A stretch of DNA of 64,000 nucleotides from Martinezella rhizogenes (GTDB lineage Bacteria; Pseudomonadota; Alphaproteobacteria; Rhizobiales; Rhizobiaceae). The translations under genes were made by a program, and so were the position numbers. Location: the NCBI RefSeq assembly GCF_007002745.1, contig NZ_SGNY01000001.1, forward strand, positions 496,001 through 560,000, in the 5' to 3' direction. This document shows, one piece after another, positions 55,215 to 64,000 of the stretch. Every line of letters starts with the position of its first letter. Within the stretch, counting starts at the first letter, position 1. A model generated the notes under the pieces. That model ran no database searches. It saw only the letters and a program-made list of their open reading frames with translations, and was not told the origin of the DNA.

Positions 55215-57320
55215 ATGTTTTCGCTGGTCTCGACGTTCAAAATAGCGCATCGCGTGTCCATGCTGGCGCTGGCTGCGCTGTGCGGTATCGCCGTCATCGC
55301 GGGTATGCTGTTGTGGCAACGGCAGATGGAGGAGCGTTATCGCATCGCCGAAGACACGCTGATCCAGAGGGACGGGGTGTTGACGACGCTGGTGGACGCT
55401 CTGCACGAAAGCCGCCTGTATCAGAGGGACTTCCTGCTTTCCAGGGACATGAATTCCGTTGCGCAGTTCGACCAGACGATGGGCAAGGTTGGGCAGTCCG
55501 TCAATTCTCTCGAAGGCAGCGCCACGCCGCAGGCCCGCGTGAAACTTGATGCACTGGCGCAGGGTGTTGCCGCCTATGGAGAACGCATGAAAGCGCTGGT
55601 TTCCAAAAATCAGGAGCTGGGTCTCACCCCTGCCGATGGTCTTGAAGGCGCTATGCGCAATGGTGTGCATTCCATTGAAAAACACATCGACACCGTCGCC
55701 AATGCCGAAATCCGCGCCAGCATGTTGATGATGCGCAGGCACGAGAAGGATTTCATCCTGCGGCGCGACGAAACCTATGCGACAAAACACGCCGCCGAGG
55801 TGGAAACCTTCAAGGCGCTGGTGAAGCTGGAGTACCGGCCGGGCGTCGAGCGCCAGCGCATCATGGACGCGCTGGAAATCTACACCGCCTCCTTCCGCTT
55901 TTATGCGCAGGCGGTGCTGGAGGAGCAGGCGGCACGCGAGACGGTTGCCACGGCCTATACCGCATTGCTGCCGCTCGTCGCCGATATTTCCTCGGCCTAT
56001 CGGCAGGAGCGGCAGGCAAGCGCGCTGCAGAACAAAAATGCGGCGGAAACCACGGTTTTGATCGTCGTCGCCCTCATTGCCCTGACCGTCGTGATCCTTT
56101 TTGCCGGGGTCTATCTCATTGGCCGTTCGATAACGCGCCCCGCGACCTTGATCACCGGTGCGATGCGTCGCCTTGCCGAAGGCGAAACCGAATTCGACGT
56201 TCCCGGCCTGCGCCGTAAGGATGAATTCGGCGCCATGGCGCAGGCGCTGGAAATTTTCCGTCAGGCCGCCATCGCCAAGATCGAACTGGAGAACCAGACT
56301 TTTGCGGCCCGGCAACAGGCGGAAGACCAAAAGGCCCGTTTCCAGCGCGAGGCGGAGGCGGAGGCACAGGCGCGGCTGATGCAGGCGACGAGCGGTCTTG
56401 CGGCAGCGCTGCACCGTCTCGCCGCCGGTGATCTCTCCTTCGAGTTGAACGAGCCCTTCGCTCCGGATTTCGAGACGCTGCGCCACGATCTCAACCGCAC
56501 CATCCGCCAGCTGGATGCCGCCATGTCCGGCGTCGTGCAGTCGAGCGTGGCGATCGACGGCGGCAGCCAGGAAATCAGCCAGAGCGCTGCCGATCTTGCC
56601 CGCCGCACCGAGCAGCAGGCCGCCTCGCTGGAGGAAACCGCCGCCGCTCTTGATGAGCTGACCGCGAATATCCGCATCTCGGCTGAGCGTGCTGTGGAAG
56701 CCCGCACGGTCGCCCACTCCGCCGATGAGGATGCCAGCCGCACGGCTGACCTTGTCGTCGATACAATCATGGCCATGGAGAAGATCGAACAGTCATCCGG
56801 CAAGATCGGCAGCATTATCAGCGTTATCGATGAGATCGCTTTCCAGACCAACCTTCTCGCGCTCAATGCCGGCGTCGAGGCAGCCCGTGCAGGCCAGGCG
56901 GGACGCGGTTTCGCCGTCGTCGCCCAGGAGGTGCGCGAACTGGCACAGCGCTCTGCAAAAGCTGCGGCCGAGATCAAGGTGCTGATCCGCAACTCCAGCA
57001 CCGAGGTGAAGGACGGTGCGCGTTTCGTGCGGGAAACCGGCGCAGCCCTGTCGCGCATCGGCGGCTCGGTCAAGACAATCAACGGCCATATCGAAGCCAT
57101 CGCCGTTGCGACAAAGGAGCAGTCTCTCGGGCTTTCCGAGATCAATACTGCCGTCAACAATCTGGATCAGGGCACGCAACAGAATGCCGCCATGGTCGAG
57201 GAAAACAATGCCGCCAGCGCCATGCTGGCGAGCGAGACGGCCCGTCTCAAGAATCTGGTCTGCCAGTTCCGGCTGAGCAATATGGATATCGAGGAGCATG
57301 GCTTGCGCGAAGCGGCCTGA
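55215..57320 (+). CDS. Methyl-accepting chemotaxis protein with HBM sensor
   Basis: A 701-residue chemoreceptor. A membrane helix near 13-33 and another near 281-304 flank a 245-residue all-helical periplasmic region with [12 protein letters not shown], the mark of the helical bimodular (HBM) domain. A HAMP domain follows, then the coiled signalling domain with the hairpin tip [20 protein letters not shown]. No C-terminal CheR-binding pentapeptide of the NWETF type is present. The gene is isolated from the che genes. HBM receptors such as McpS bind organic acids; the ligand here is unknown. A terminator follows. Confidence 0.93.
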   Translation: MFSLVSTFKIAHRVSMLALAALCGIAVIAGMLLWQRQMEERYRIAEDTLIQRDGVLTTLVDALHESRLYQRDFLLSRDMNSVAQFDQTMGKVGQSVNSLEGSATPQARVKLDALAQGVAAYGERMKALVSKNQELGLTPADGLEGAMRNGVHSIEKHIDTVANAEIRASMLMMRRHEKDFILRRDETYATKHAAEVETFKALVKLEYRPGVERQRIMDALEIYTASFRFYAQAVLEEQAARETVATAYTALLPLVADISSAYRQERQASALQNKNAAETTVLIVVALIALTVVILFAGVYLIGRSITRPATLITGAMRRLAEGETEFDVPGLRRKDEFGAMAQALEIFRQAAIAKIELENQTFAARQQAEDQKARFQREAEAEAQARLMQATSGLAAALHRLAAGDLSFELNEPFAPDFETLRHDLNRTIRQLDAAMSGVVQSSVAIDGGSQEISQSAADLARRTEQQAASLEETAAALDELTANIRISAERAVEARTVAHSADEDASRTADLVVDTIMAMEKIEQSSGKIGSIISVIDEIAFQTNLLALNAGVEAARAGQAGRGFAVVAQEVRELAQRSAKAAAEIKVLIRNSSTEVKDGARFVRETGAALSRIGGSVKTINGHIEAIAVATKEQSLGLSEINTAVNNLDQGTQQNAAMVEENNAASAMLASETARLKNLVCQFRLSNMDIEEHGLREAA

Positions 57321-57340
57321 TACCTCATTTCGCTGCATCG

Positions 57341-57374
57341 AAAAGCGGGCGCGCAACTTGCCGCCCGCTTTTTT
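57341..57374 (+). terminator. Intrinsic terminator of the chemoreceptor gene
   Basis: AAAAGCGGGCG (57341-57351) pairs with CGCCCGCTTTT (57362-57372) around a 10-base loop, with a T-run. It lies 20 bp after the stop. Confidence 0.92.
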
Positions 57375-57528
57375 GCTGTTTATAGGTGGGGTACTCACCA
57401 CGGACCCGGTGAAATCCCGGGTGGCTCTTCTGGCCGCCGATCCGCCAGACAACGCAAAGCACCGACATTCCTTTTCAATCTACCGGACATGGCTCCGGCC
57501 GGTGCGTCATTCTTTGCGAAAAAATCAG

Positions 57529-59010
57529 ATGAACAGATTTCAGACTTACAGACGTGAGTGGTTTTCCAATATTCGCGGCGATCTTCTTTCAGGTATCGTC
57601 GTGGCGCTCGCCCTCATTCCCGAAGCCATCGGCTTTTCCGTCATTGCCGGTGTCGATCCCAAAGTGGGGCTGTTTGCCTCCTTCGCCATCGCCTGCGTTT
57701 CCGCCTTCACCGGCGGCCGGCCGGGCATGATTTCGGCGGCAACCGCAGCCACAGCCGTGCTGATGGTCACGCTCGTCAAGGAGCACGGCCTGCAATATCT
57801 CTTTGCCGCCACCATTCTCATGGGCGTGCTGCAGATCGCGGCGGGTTTTGCGAAACTCGGCCGGGTGATGCGTTTCGTGTCACGCTCTGTCATGACCGGT
57901 TTCGTCAATGCACTGGCGATCCTGATCTTCATGGCGCAATTGCCCGAACTGACCGGCGTGCCGGTTGAAACCTATGTCATGATCGCCGCCGGTCTTGCGA
58001 TCATCTATCTCTTTCCGCTGGTCACGAAGATCATTCCATCACCGCTGGTCGCCATAGTTGCCTTGACCTGCGTGGTGGTGTTCTCCGGCATGGACATCCG
58101 CACGGTCGGCGATCTCGGTGAGTTGCCGTCGACATTGCCGATCTTTGCATTGCCGCAGGTGCCGCTGACCTTCGAAACGTTGCAGATCATCTTTCCCTAC
58201 TCCGTGGCGCTCGCCGCCGTTGGCCTGCTGGAATCGCTGCTGACGGCCCAGATCGTCGACGACATGACGGATACGGGCAGCAACAAGAGCCAGGAATGCA
58301 TCGGGCAGGGGACGAGCAATATCGCATCTGCCCTCATCGGCGGCATGGGCGGCTGCGCCATGATCGGCCAGTCCGTCATCAATGTCAGCTCCGGCGGTCG
58401 CGGCCGCTTGTCCACTTTCGTCGCGGGTGCGTTCCTGCTGTTCCTCATTCTGGTGCTGGATGATCTCGTGCGCATCATTCCCATGGCGGCTCTGGTGGCT
58501 GTCATGATCATGGTGTCCATCGGCACCTTCTCGTGGCGTTCGATCCTTGATCTGCGCCGCAACCCGCCATCGTCAAGCATCGTCATGCTGGTAACCGTCG
58601 GCACGGTGCTCGCCACCCATGACCTTGCAAAGGGTGTGCTGGCGGGCGTGCTTCTTTCCGGCGTGTTTTTCGCGGGCAAGGTTTCCAAGCTTTTCCACGT
58701 CAGACCTGAGCTTTCAGCCGATGGCCGCGAGCGGATCTATCGCGTTGACGGCCAGATTTTCTTCGCTTCGACGGAAAGCTTCATCGCCGCCTTTGATTTT
58801 GCCGAAGAGGTGGAGGCGGTGACGATTGATGTCTCGGAGGCGCATCTGTGGGATATCTCCGCAGTCGGCGCGCTGGACAAGGTGGTCCTGAAATTCCGTA
58901 AGGTCGGCAAGCGGGTCGAGGTGATCGGCGTCAATGAGGCAAGCGCCCACATGATCGACCGTTTCGCCCTGCACGACAAGCAGGGTGCGGCAGCAGCCCC
59001 GCTGCATTGA
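57529..59010 (+). CDS. SulP-family anion transporter with STAS domain
   Basis: A 493-residue SLC26/SulP carrier. The membrane domain (about 1-385) has ten or more helices with the SulP opening [20 protein letters not shown] and the [14 protein letters not shown] and [16 protein letters not shown] segments. The C-terminal STAS domain (about 395-485) contains [19 protein letters not shown]. The family carries sulfate, bicarbonate or other anions; the IPEAIGF sequence resembles BicA-like members. The start at 57529 ([11 protein letters not shown]) fits the family; the frame upstream runs through the terminator and is not coding. A bidirectional terminator follows. Confidence 0.9.
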   Translation: MNRFQTYRREWFSNIRGDLLSGIVVALALIPEAIGFSVIAGVDPKVGLFASFAIACVSAFTGGRPGMISAATAATAVLMVTLVKEHGLQYLFAATILMGVLQIAAGFAKLGRVMRFVSRSVMTGFVNALAILIFMAQLPELTGVPVETYVMIAAGLAIIYLFPLVTKIIPSPLVAIVALTCVVVFSGMDIRTVGDLGELPSTLPIFALPQVPLTFETLQIIFPYSVALAAVGLLESLLTAQIVDDMTDTGSNKSQECIGQGTSNIASALIGGMGGCAMIGQSVINVSSGGRGRLSTFVAGAFLLFLILVLDDLVRIIPMAALVAVMIMVSIGTFSWRSILDLRRNPPSSSIVMLVTVGTVLATHDLAKGVLAGVLLSGVFFAGKVSKLFHVRPELSADGRERIYRVDGQIFFASTESFIAAFDFAEEVEAVTIDVSEAHLWDISAVGALDKVVLKFRKVGKRVEVIGVNEASAHMIDRFALHDKQGAAAAPLH

Positions 59011-59017
59011 GTACAAA

Positions 59018-59048
59018 TAAAAAGCCCCGGCAGAACCGGGGCTTTTTT
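59018..59048. terminator. Bidirectional terminator
   Basis: AAAAGCCCCGG (59020-59030) pairs with CCGGGGCTTTT (59036-59046) around CAGAA, with T-runs on both strands. It separates the convergent SulP gene and the periplasmic-protein gene. Confidence 0.93.
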
Positions 59049-59050
59049 GT

Positions 59051-60241
59051 TTATTCGTTTGCCGTCACCGTCACGCCGAGCATTTTCGGCAGGGTGTTCG
59101 GTGCGCCCATCGCAGCGCCCATGATCATCGGGAACGGAACCGGCTTTTCCGGCTCTGCGGTGATCGAGAAGTTCTTCGGATTGTCGATATAGGTGTTGAT
59201 CGCCGTCGACACCATGTTCTGCAATTCCGGTACGTTGAGCGAGGCCATCATGATCGGGGCCATGCCCTTGATGGTCTGGGCGAGCTGGTCGCTCGTCATG
59301 CCCTGCTGGCTTGCCGTGTAATCGATGGCGCGCTTGGTGATGCTGGCGTCCTCGAAGCTGATCTCGGCATTGACGAAGGAAAGCTGCTGCATCAGGCCGA
59401 GCATGGCAAGGCTGGCTGCCTGGTCTGCCTGTTCCTTGTTCGGATTGGCGGCCTGCGCCTTCACCGTCTCCTGCATCGACTTGATGAAGGCAAGCGTGTA
59501 GCCGGAGAAGCCGAACGACATGTTGAGGCGGCCGACATTGTCGAGGTTGATGGCATATTCCTCGACATCAACGGTGCCGGAGGCAACTTCCCAGCTGCCG
59601 CTCATGGTCATGTCGCCGGAAAGGGCCTTGAGTTCGAGCTTCTCGATCGCGTCCTTCGTGGCCGGGTCGGTGACTTCGCTGAGATCGGCCTTGAAGCCGG
59701 ATGCATCAAGTTCGAAACCGATCGAGGCCTTGTCATCGCTGACCGACATCGTCGCGGTGCTTTCCTCAAGCGAGAAAGCCGGCTTGCCATCGATGGAAAC
59801 CGAAACCGGGCCGCTATGTGCTTCGTCATAGAACATCAGCGCATCCACGGTGCCCGTGGTCGCATCGGCGGGAATGACGAGGCCCGACATGTAGATGTCG
59901 CTTGCCTTGATCTCCACGTTTTCCTGCTTGTAGTCGATATTGTCGAAACGGGCGTTCTTGATCGTGTAACCGCCGTTGTTTTCCTCGACGCCTTCAAGCG
60001 TGATGTTGCCGACCGGGATTTTCTTGGCGGGATCGGCGGCTGCGTTGAAGGTCACGCTGTTCAGCGTCACCGTCGAGCCGTTTACGGCAACCGAGCCGGC
60101 GGCGATCTCACCGCCCTGGGCGGCGTAGGCTGCATTGATCTTCTTCAGCACATCCCCGCCGTCCAGCGCAAAAGCCGGTGCCGAAAGCGTAAGAAGCGCG
60201 GCACTCGCGAAAAGAACCTGCCGGGTGGATTTCAATCTCAT
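59051..60241 (-). CDS. Periplasmic protein of unknown function
   Basis: A 396-residue protein with a clear signal peptide (RQVLFASAALLTLSAPAFA). The mature part has repeated beta-strand/turn segments rich in Asp and Gly, for example VNGSTVTLNSVTFNAA, YTIKNARFDNIDYKQ and GFELDASGFKADL, and no Cys. The layout resembles the DUF945/AsmA-like class of long beta-rich periplasmic proteins, but no family signature could be named with confidence. GAGGGAAG precedes the ATG. It is convergent with the SulP gene and divergent from parC. Confidence 0.65.
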   Translation of the reverse strand: MRLKSTRQVLFASAALLTLSAPAFALDGGDVLKKINAAYAAQGGEIAAGSVAVNGSTVTLNSVTFNAAADPAKKIPVGNITLEGVEENNGGYTIKNARFDNIDYKQENVEIKASDIYMSGLVIPADATTGTVDALMFYDEAHSGPVSVSIDGKPAFSLEESTATMSVSDDKASIGFELDASGFKADLSEVTDPATKDAIEKLELKALSGDMTMSGSWEVASGTVDVEEYAINLDNVGRLNMSFGFSGYTLAFIKSMQETVKAQAANPNKEQADQAASLAMLGLMQQLSFVNAEISFEDASITKRAIDYTASQQGMTSDQLAQTIKGMAPIMMASLNVPELQNMVSTAINTYIDNPKNFSITAEPEKPVPFPMIMGAAMGAPNTLPKMLGVTVTANE

Positions 60242-60470
60242 GATGTTTCTTCCCTCAACGTACGGATGTGCACCCTGTCAGAATGCTAATGGTGATACTT
60301 ATATTCACGATTATTCAAAGGTCTACAGAATTTAGATCGATTCCCATGACGGCGGCATTGCGGCATTTAGATCGCGGTTAACAAAAAACCTCACGAAAGA
60401 GGTGTTTTCATCCACAGGGCAGACCCCTGAATTTCTTGCCGGGAATCGGCATTTCCGCTAGTCAAGCACC

Positions 60471-62723
60471 ATGGGAAAAAATCTTGTACCTCCGTCTGGC
60501 GGAGACGATAACATTCATCCGGTCGATTTGAAGGCGGCGCTTGAAGAGCGCTACCTCGCTTACGCCTTGTCCACGATCATGCATCGTGCGCTGCCGGATG
60601 TGCGTGACGGCCTGAAGCCGGTTCACCGCCGCATCATTCACGCCATGAGCGAAATGGGCATTCGTCCCAACTCGGCCTTCAAGAAATGCGCCCGTATCGT
60701 CGGTGATGTCATCGGTAAGTTCCACCCGCATGGCGACCAGTCGGTTTATGATGCGCTGGTGCGCCTCGCGCAGGATTTCTCGCAGCGTTATCCGATCGTC
60801 GACGGGCAGGGCAATTTCGGCAACATCGATGGCGACGGCGCCGCCGCCTATCGTTACACCGAAGCGCGCATGACCGATGTGGCGGCATTGCTGCTGGAAG
60901 GCATTGGCGAGGACGCGGTGGATTTCCGCGCCACCTATAATGAGGAAGACGAGGAACCGGTGGTCCTGCCGGGTGCTTTCCCGAATCTTCTGGCCAATGG
61001 TGCCTCTGGCATTGCCGTGGGCATGGCGACATCGATCCCGCCGCACAATGCCCACGAACTTTGCGATGCGGCGCTGTATCTCATCAAGCATCCCGATGCG
61101 ACGGTCGAAAAGCTGGTGGAGTTCATTCCCGGCCCCGATCTGCCCACGGGTGGCGTGATCATCGAAAGCCGCGAGAATATTCTCGATGCCTACAAGACCG
61201 GCCGCGGCGGTTTTCGTGTGCGCGCCAAATGGGAAACGGAAGATCTCGGTCGCGGCGGTTACCAGATCGTCATCACCGAAATTCCCTTCCAGGTGCAGAA
61301 ATCGCGGCTGATCGAAAAGATCGCCGAGCTTCTGCTCGCCCGCAAGCTGCCGCTGCTGGAAGATGTTCGCGACGAATCCGCCGAAGACGTGCGCATCGTG
61401 CTGGTGCCGAAGAACCGCACCGTCGATGCGACGCTCCTGATGGAATCGCTGTTCCGCCTGTCCGACCTCGAAAGCCGCCTGCCGCTCAATATGAACGTGC
61501 TGTCGCTTGGCAAGGTGCCGAAGGTCATGGCGCTGAACGAGGTGCTGAGCGAATGGCTGGCGCACCGCAAGGACGTGCTGGTCCGCCGCTCCCGCCACCG
61601 TCTGGCCGCCATCGATCGCAGGCTCGAGATTCTGGGCGGCCTGCTGGTCGCCTATCTCAATCTGGATGAGGTGATCCGCATCATCCGCGAGGAGGACGAG
61701 CCGAAACAGGTGATGATGGCCAAGTGGTCACTCACCGACAACCAGGCCGAAGCCATTCTCAACATGCGGCTGCGCAATCTGCGCAAGCTCGAGGAATTCG
61801 AAATCCGCAAGGAGTTCGATGAACTCAGCAGCGAGAAGGCCGAAATCGAAGGTCTGCTCGCCTCCGACGACAAGCAGTGGCAGACCGTCGCCTGGGAAAT
61901 CGGCGAGGTCAAAAAGAAATATGCCAAGGCAACCGAGATCGGCCGTCGCCGCACGCAGTTCGCGGATGCGCCGGATGCCGATATCGAGGCCATCCAGCAG
62001 GCGATGATCGAAAAGGAACCGGTCACCATCGTCATTTCGCAGAAGGGCTGGATCAGGGCGTTGAAGGGCCACATGTCCGATACGTCGACCCTGACCTTCA
62101 AGGAAGGCGACGGCCCGAAGCTTGCCTTCCCGGCGCAGACCACCGACAAGCTGCTGCTTTTGACCACCGGCGGCAAGGCCTATACGCTCGGCGCCGACAA
62201 GCTGCCGGGTGGGCGCGGCCATGGCGAGCCGATCCGCATCATGGTCGACATGGAGAACGATCAGGACATCCTGACCGCCTTCGTCCATGATCCCTCACGC
62301 AAGCTGTTGCTCGTCTCCACCGCTGGCAACGGTTTCATCGTGGCGGAAAGCGAAATGGTCGCAAATACCCGCAAGGGCAAGCAGATCATGAATGTCTCCA
62401 TGCCTGACGAAGCCAAGCTCGCGGTGCCGGTGACGGGTGATCATGTCGCTGTCGTTGGCGAAAACCGCAAGCTGTTGGCCTTCCCGCTGTCGCAAGTGCC
62501 GGAAATGTCGCGCGGCAAGGGCGTGCGCCTGCAGCGCTATAAGGATGGCGGCGTTGTCGACGTTAAATGTTTCGCGCTTGCCGAAGGCTTGTCCTGGTCC
62601 GACACGGCCGGGCGTCTCTTCAACAAGGTGGGTGAAGAACTGCGCGAATGGCTGGCCGACCGTGCCACCGTTGGCCGCACCGTGCCGAAGGGTTTTCCAC
62701 GTAGCGGGAAATTTGGCGGGTAA
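60471..62723 (+). CDS. parC: DNA topoisomerase IV subunit A
   Basis: A 750-residue type IIA topoisomerase subunit. It begins with an [20 protein letters not shown] helix typical of ParC/GyrA. The catalytic Tyr lies in the [12 protein letters not shown] segment near residue 127. The quinolone-interaction region reads [15 protein letters not shown]: the usual Ser of GyrA position 83 is Gln here, with Asp at the 87 equivalent. The C-terminal beta-pinwheel is short and lacks a full GyrA-box QRRGGKG, so ParC is preferred over GyrA. Function is chromosome decatenation with ParE, which is not in the window. Confidence 0.95.
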   Translation: MGKNLVPPSGGDDNIHPVDLKAALEERYLAYALSTIMHRALPDVRDGLKPVHRRIIHAMSEMGIRPNSAFKKCARIVGDVIGKFHPHGDQSVYDALVRLAQDFSQRYPIVDGQGNFGNIDGDGAAAYRYTEARMTDVAALLLEGIGEDAVDFRATYNEEDEEPVVLPGAFPNLLANGASGIAVGMATSIPPHNAHELCDAALYLIKHPDATVEKLVEFIPGPDLPTGGVIIESRENILDAYKTGRGGFRVRAKWETEDLGRGGYQIVITEIPFQVQKSRLIEKIAELLLARKLPLLEDVRDESAEDVRIVLVPKNRTVDATLLMESLFRLSDLESRLPLNMNVLSLGKVPKVMALNEVLSEWLAHRKDVLVRRSRHRLAAIDRRLEILGGLLVAYLNLDEVIRIIREEDEPKQVMMAKWSLTDNQAEAILNMRLRNLRKLEEFEIRKEFDELSSEKAEIEGLLASDDKQWQTVAWEIGEVKKKYAKATEIGRRRTQFADAPDADIEAIQQAMIEKEPVTIVISQKGWIRALKGHMSDTSTLTFKEGDGPKLAFPAQTTDKLLLLTTGGKAYTLGADKLPGGRGHGEPIRIMVDMENDQDILTAFVHDPSRKLLLVSTAGNGFIVAESEMVANTRKGKQIMNVSMPDEAKLAVPVTGDHVAVVGENRKLLAFPLSQVPEMSRGKGVRLQRYKDGGVVDVKCFALAEGLSWSDTAGRLFNKVGEELREWLADRATVGRTVPKGFPRSGKFGG

Positions 62724-62726
62724 GAG

Positions 62727-63116
62727 TTACGGGTATGGGACGATATGATCTTTGAGGAACCGGCTCACGCCATCCTCATCGATCTCTCCAGAAGCGACGG
62801 CCATAACGAATTGGTAGAGATGTGCTTCTTCCGTTTGGATCATGAAGCCGTTTTCCATCAGGAAAATACCGGCGGTCACGATAGCGATCCGCTTATTGCC
62901 ATCGAGAAACGCATGATTTCTCGCCAGTCCAAAAAGATAGGCCGCTGCGAGATCGCAAACGTGGCCGCAGCCATAGTCAGCTTTGTTGATGGGTCGGTTT
63001 AAAGCCGAATCCAGCATGCCTTCGTCACGCAGCCCGTGAATGCCCCCGAAATTATCGATTTGCATTTTGTGAAGCTGCTTGACGGTCTTGACGTCCAGGA
63101 AAATAAACTCGGTCAT
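62727..63116 (-). CDS. doc: Doc-type Fic-family toxin
   Basis: A 129-residue Doc toxin. The Fic motif HAFLDGNKRIA lies near residue 67, containing the catalytic His and the GNKR anion-binding loop. The N-terminal IFLDVKTVKQLHKMQID and the RDEGMLDSALNRP helix also match Doc. Doc phosphorylates EF-Tu and stops translation. The start overlaps the antitoxin stop by 4 bp. It ends 3 bp from the parC stop, so the pair is convergent with parC. Confidence 0.93.
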   Translation of the reverse strand: MTEFIFLDVKTVKQLHKMQIDNFGGIHGLRDEGMLDSALNRPINKADYGCGHVCDLAAAYLFGLARNHAFLDGNKRIAIVTAGIFLMENGFMIQTEEAHLYQFVMAVASGEIDEDGVSRFLKDHIVPYP

Positions 63117-63334
63117 TCAGCGAGTTTCTTCAAGGCTACCTTGTATTTATCCATGAAGACGCGTGCATGTTCTAGTTGACGTGCGAAGGCTTCGTCTGCA
63201 ACGCGCACACGCAGCTCACCGTTGCTTTCGTCGAGGTCAAGCGTGTCGCCTGCCTTAACGCCCATGCGCTCCAGAACTTCCTTGGGGATAATGATGCCTT
63301 CGGAATTACCGATTCTGCGCACCGTCACGTTCAT
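63113..63334 (-). CDS. AbrB/MazE-type antitoxin for Doc
   Basis: A 73-residue protein with an N-terminal SpoVT/AbrB swapped-hairpin DNA-binding domain (VTVRRIGNSEGIIIPKEVL) and a C-terminal helix (QLEHARVFMDKYKVALKKLAE) of the kind that blocks the Fic site of Doc. This is a hybrid of an AbrB-type regulator and a Phd-type neutralising tail. ATG 63334 follows GGAG nine bases upstream; ATG 63349 lies inside the operator and would leave almost no leader. Confidence 0.88.
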   Translation of the reverse strand: MNVTVRRIGNSEGIIIPKEVLERMGVKAGDTLDLDESNGELRVRVADEAFARQLEHARVFMDKYKVALKKLAE

Positions 63335-63348
63335 AGCTAGATACTCCA

Positions 63349-63402
63349 TGTTATAACGGCGTTATAACATTGCTGAGGCGTTGTTGCAACGGAGTTGCAA
63401 CA
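63349..63402 (-). promoter_or_regulatory. Toxin-antitoxin promoter with two related palindromes
   Basis: Two 21-base dyads lie 33 bp apart centre to centre: 63349-63369 with perfect arms TGTTATAACG/CGTTATAACA, and 63382-63402 with arms TGTTGCAAC/GTTGCAACA. On the minus strand a -35 TTGCAA (63389-63384) and a -10 TATAAC (63366-63361) with 17-bp spacing lie inside the two dyads. The AbrB-type antitoxin is the likely binder. Confidence 0.65.
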
Positions 63403-63408
63403 CTGCGC

Positions 63409-64000
63409 TCAAACGGGGTCTGGCTCGTAAACCTCCCACCCGCGCGGCGTCAGATGTTCCTGCGGGTGGTAGCGGGTCTTGTAGCCCATCTTTTCCGAAC
63501 CATCGACCCAGTAGCCGAGATAGACATGCGGCAGGCCAAGCCCGCGGGTGCGGGTGATGTGATCGATGATCATGAAGGTGCCGAGCGAGCGCTTTTCGAG
63601 ATCGGGATTAAAGAAGGAATAGACCATCGACAGGCCGTCGCTCATCACGTCACTGAGCGCCACGGCCAGCAACTCGCCGCGTTTGCTGGAATCAATGCCG
63701 GAGCCCGGTTCGCGCACGCGGTATTCGATGATGCGGGTGTTCACATGCGTGTCTTCGACCATGATCGCATAGTCCAGCGCCGACATGTCGGACATGCCGC
63801 CAGACTGGTGGCGGTGATCCAGATAACGGCGGAACAGGGAGAACTGCTCGGTGGAAGGTTCGGCGGCGTGAACGGTGGCGACGACATCCTTGTTGATGGA
63901 CAACACGCGTCGCATCGATTTCGTCGGCTGGAACTGCTCGGTCAGGATACGCACGGAAACGCAGGCGCGGCAGTTTTCGCAGGCCGGGCGATAGGCGATG
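63409..64000 (-). CDS. bpt: Aspartate/glutamate leucyltransferase or arginyltransferase, C-terminal part
   Basis: The gene runs off the window; 197 codons of the 3' part are visible with the stop at 63409. The visible start contains [14 protein letters not shown], a Cys-rich motif of the Ate/Bpt N-terminal domain. Further on are [17 protein letters not shown], and [20 protein letters not shown] and [18 protein letters not shown], all highly typical. The enzyme adds Leu (or Arg) to N-terminal Asp/Glu of proteins to mark them for ClpAP degradation. The Bpt name is by bacterial homology and the donor amino acid cannot be told. It is 74 bp upstream of the antitoxin start on the same strand. Confidence 0.93.
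   Translation of the reverse strand, partial: IAYRPACENCRACVSVRILTEQFQPTKSMRRVLSINKDVVATVHAAEPSTEQFSLFRRYLDHRHQSGGMSDMSALDYAIMVEDTHVNTRIIEYRVREPGSGIDSSKRGELLAVALSDVMSDGLSMVYSFFNPDLEKRSLGTFMIIDHITRTRGLGLPHVYLGYWVDGSEKMGYKTRYHPQEHLTPRGWEVYEPDPV

Noticed and set aside
60380-60410. Weak hairpin ACCTC-GAGGT with A/T flanks upstream of parC
   Set aside because: The stem is only five pairs and no gene ends there, so it is not listed as a terminator.
1-64000. tRNA, rRNA, CRISPR arrays, insertion sequences, origins
   Set aside because: None was found by reading: no tRNA cloverleaf pattern with CCA, no repeat-spacer array, no transposase-like protein and no DnaA-box cluster.

Overview
The window reads as chromosomal DNA of a GC-rich alphaproteobacterium of the Rhizobiales, most likely the genus Agrobacterium or a close Rhizobium relative. 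The basis is protein-level recognition (RopB/Omp25-type porin-like barrel, HdaA, alphaproteobacterial DNA polymerase chi, Bpt/Ate-type aminoacyl transferase), gene order (lptD-lptG-lptF facing pepA-holC; purM-purN; perM-hdaA-ppk-ppx) and a palindromic intergenic element of the rhizobial RIME type. No rRNA, tRNA, CRISPR array, transposase or prophage block was seen. Genes are tightly packed, with many 1-4 bp stop/start overlaps.

Layout. 1-4.8 kb: LPS export genes (lptD start, lptG, lptF) divergent from pepA and holC. 4.9-15.8 kb: a signalling-rich stretch with a GAF-GGDEF cyclase, a sugar dehydrogenase, a decayed membrane-sensor fragment, a membrane EAL protein with a ruined GGDEF domain, a FixL/FixJ-like two-component pair followed by an exported HbpS/GlcG-family protein, an ABC-F ATPase, and a GGDEF protein whose two metal-ligand positions are both Asn. 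16-20 kb: glutathione transferase, ndk, RIME element, lipoprotein, and a CGNR zinc-finger regulator divergent from an orphan LivH-type permease across a 38-bp palindrome. 19.5-23.8 kb: moaE, moaD, pgsA, uvrC and a short-chain dehydrogenase. 24-29 kb: RopB-like barrel, GST, RNase T2, a hicAB module with duplicated operators, an LPG-synthase-type membrane protein, rlmJ. 29-34.7 kb: molybdopterin oxidoreductase, two tandem Nudix hydrolases, a peptidoglycan-binding/M15 peptidase, an omptin-family outer-membrane protease.

34.8-53.2 kb: purN/purM, a methyltransferase, perM-hdaA-ppk-ppx (replication control and polyphosphate), a phosphonate-type acetyltransferase with a hairpin over its ribosome binding site, small unknowns, a phytase-like esterase, a membrane class III cyclase, rnd, an MFS carrier and aspS. 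53.4-64 kb: creD, an HBM chemoreceptor, a SulP transporter, a periplasmic protein of unknown role, parC, an AbrB/Doc toxin-antitoxin pair under two related palindromes, and the 3' part of bpt.

Most of the window is housekeeping. The parts most worth following up are regulatory: the CGNR/LivH divergent operator, the HbpS-like/two-component trio, the two toxin-antitoxin operator arrays, the SD-sequestering hairpin at 44.2 kb, and enzyme-family members with altered catalytic residues (GGNEF protein, RNase T2 with Gln in CAS II, class III cyclase). All identifications rest on reading the sequence and remembered family features; no database search was run.
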